A stretch of 8,361 bases of DNA. Source: an uncultured Paracoccaceae bacterium (GTDB lineage: Bacteria; Pseudomonadota; Alphaproteobacteria; Rhodobacterales; Rhodobacteraceae). The notes below the pieces were generated by a model, which saw nothing but the letters and a program-made list of their open reading frames with translations, did no database searches and was not told the origin of the DNA. This document shows, piece after piece, positions 7,390 to 8,361 of this stretch (its first letter is position 1; each line of letters opens with the position of its first letter). Both the position numbers and the translations under genes were made by a program. The stretch lies in contig CAKZNY010000311.1 of assembly GCA_937132145.1 (NCBI GenBank), forward strand, positions 1 to 8,361. The letters are read 5' to 3'.

Positions 7390-7412
7390 GGTGGGTGGAT
7401 CACCCACCCTAC
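7390..7412 (-). repeat. REP-like hairpin with GTAG head, between eno and the ThiE-like gene
   Basis: GGTGGGTG (7390-7397) and CACCCACC (7401-7408) form a perfect 8-bp stem with a GAT loop. On the minus strand the element begins with GTAG (7412-7409) directly before the stem, the layout of REP elements mobilised by RAYT transposases. Similar GTAGGGTGGGTG hairpins are, from memory, scattered between genes in Rhodobacterales. It begins 6 bp after the eno stop and ends 17 bp before the next start codon. It could stabilise the eno 3' end or attenuate read-through; there is no T-tract, so it is not a standard terminator. Confidence 0.6.
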
Positions 7413-7428
7413 GCACAGAGGCTATATT

Positions 7429-8052
7429 ATGTCTGAAACAGATTCCGCACAGATTTACCTGACCACTCCGCAAAGCTTTGACTTGGCGGAGTTTGCACCG
7501 CAACTGGAAGCCGTTCTGGATGCCAACGAGGTGATTTGCGTGCGGATTTCCCTGACAACCACGGATGAGCGCGCGCTTTCGCAAGCCGCCGACACCCTGC
7601 GGGAAATTTGCCATGCCCGTGATGTGGCCATCGTGATCGACAATCATTACCGAATGGTTAAGACACACGGGCTGGACGGGGTGCATCTGATCAGCAGTTC
7701 GCGCCACGTGCGCGAGGCCCGCGACGAGCTGGGCAAGGATGCGATTATCGGGGCCTATTGCGGGAATTCCAAACATGCGGGCATGACCGCCGCTGAAATT
7801 GGCACGGATTACATATCGTTCGGGCCGATTGGCGGCAGCGCGCTGGGAGATGGAAAAGTTGCGGATGCGGAACTGTTCCAGTGGTGGTCCGAAATGATCG
7901 AAGTACCTGTGGTGGCCGAAGGTAATGCAACACCCGAAGCAATCGCTGCGGTTAAGGATTACATAGATTTTCTGTGTGTCGGGCCAGAAATCTGGTCAGC
8001 CCCCGAGGGTCCGGTCGCAGCCCTTCAGGCTATCATCGCAAAACTTCGCTAA
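7429..8052 (+). CDS. Thiamine phosphate synthase-like (ThiE/TenI superfamily) protein with altered active site
   Basis: Cytoplasmic (beta/alpha)8-barrel protein of 207 residues, the normal ThiE length. The overall pattern fits ThiE: YLTTP near the N-terminus (10-14), RDVAIVIDNHYRM (64-76) where ThiE has its IND motif, GLDGVHL (81-87), IIGAYCGNSKHAGMTAAEIGTDYISFGPIG (106-135) where ThiE has GxSxH...DYxxxGPxxxT, and VPVVAEGNATPEAI (159-172) at the position of AIGGI. ThiE joins the pyrimidine and thiazole halves of thiamine. Several signature residues are missing: the basic residue of the LRxK strand (VICVRISL here), the ND order (DN here), the acidic residue of HLGQxD (HLISSS here) and the Thr/Lys-rich loop after GP. 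It could be a specialised ThiE, a TenI-like enzyme or a paralogue with another role. The start is ATG 7429 with AGAGG (7417-7421) 7 nt upstream; the longer frame runs back into eno. It lies 44 bp after eno with a REP hairpin between, and its last 20 bp overlap the convergent acyltransferase gene. Confidence 0.75.
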   Translation: MSETDSAQIYLTTPQSFDLAEFAPQLEAVLDANEVICVRISLTTTDERALSQAADTLREICHARDVAIVIDNHYRMVKTHGLDGVHLISSSRHVREARDELGKDAIIGAYCGNSKHAGMTAAEIGTDYISFGPIGGSALGDGKVADAELFQWWSEMIEVPVVAEGNATPEAIAAVKDYIDFLCVGPEIWSAPEGPVAALQAIIAKLR

Positions 8053-8361
8053 CCTCGACCCCCAAGTCCTTGGCAAACCCTGCCCGCACTATTGTTTGGC
8101 AGTAACGGGCCAGCTCTTTGCGGGTGCCAAAATCGCTGGCTTTAACCGGATCATGCAGGGTCACCCGCACCCGACCACCGCGAGAATAGGCCATCACGGC
8201 TAAAATATGGGGCGCAAAATCCATGCTCCCCCACCAACCATAAAAATCCGCAGCCTGCCCGTTTGGGGCGAAATAGGTGGCCGTGGCGGGTTGAACCCAA
8301 ACGTGATCAATCAGTTCGGGCGTGTGAAAAACGCTGAACAGGGTGGATTTGAAATCCAGAA
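8033..8361 (-). CDS. PlsC-family 1-acyl-sn-glycerol-3-phosphate acyltransferase, C-terminal part
   Basis: The minus-strand frame is open from the right window edge to a TGA at 8033-8035, giving the last 108 residues of a protein whose start lies outside. It reads LDFKSTLFSVFHTPELI, then VWVQPATATYFAPNG, FYGWWGSMDFAPHILAVM, GGRVRVTLHDPV, and a C-terminal helix (TRKELARYCQTIVRAGF). This matches the C-terminal half of alphaproteobacterial PlsC/lysophospholipid acyltransferases: the strand with QP and a Y, the YGxxGxMDxxPH stretch, and a beta strand ending in a DPV-like motif. Such enzymes acylate lysophosphatidic acid, or lyso-ornithine lipid in the OlsA branch, at the inner membrane. The catalytic HX4D and the EGTR-type motif would lie upstream, beyond the window, so activity and subtype cannot be judged. 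The internal ATG at 8222-8224 is not the start. The gene overlaps the ThiE-like gene tail to tail by 20 bp. Confidence 0.75.
   Translation of the reverse strand, partial: LDFKSTLFSVFHTPELIDHVWVQPATATYFAPNGQAADFYGWWGSMDFAPHILAVMAYSRGGRVRVTLHDPVKASDFGTRKELARYCQTIVRAGFAKDLGVEVSEVLR

Overview
The window looks like chromosome of an alphaproteobacterium, most likely of the Rhodobacterales/Roseobacter type. The evidence is a Fur/Mur-type regulator of the rhizobial/rhodobacterial kind (no zinc-site cysteines), a typical alphaproteobacterial enolase, a ThiE-like protein and a PlsC-type acyltransferase of familiar alphaproteobacterial form, and a GTAG-headed REP hairpin built on GGTGGGTG/CACCCACC. This assignment is from recognition, not from a search.

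Left part (1 to about 2300), visibly richer in A+T than the rest. A minus-strand gene encodes a soluble regulator: an OmpR/CadC-type winged helix, a TolB/FlgO-like alpha/beta domain, then TPR-like helices. It is divergent from a small plus-strand gene for an exported protein of 119 residues with a C-terminal CxxC. Between them, near each start codon, lies one copy of a 12-bp element in inverted orientation (GTARCGGTTCAC read toward each gene), which looks like a shared operator. A strong hairpin terminator closes the small gene. This pair is the most accessory-looking part of the window.

Middle part (2300 to 4650). A CPA1-type Na+(K+)/H+ antiporter stands alone after a 305-bp gap containing a perfect 12-bp palindrome. 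It is followed by a gene with its own sigma70-like promoter, overlapped by a perfect 13-bp palindrome, and a TTG start. Its 252-residue product, of unknown function, looks like two related alpha/beta (ferredoxin-like) halves.

Right part (4650 to 8361). Four plus-strand genes follow: Fur/Mur-family regulator, EamA/DMT permease, enolase (eno) and a ThiE-like protein. The first two are 14 bp apart and probably cotranscribed. A REP-like hairpin sits in the 44-bp gap between eno and the ThiE-like gene. The ThiE-like protein keeps the barrel landmarks but has lost several TMP-synthase signature residues, so its function is open. Its 3' end overlaps by 20 bp, tail to tail, a minus-strand PlsC-family acyltransferase whose 5' end lies beyond the window.

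No rRNA, tRNA, CRISPR array, phage gene or transposase was seen.
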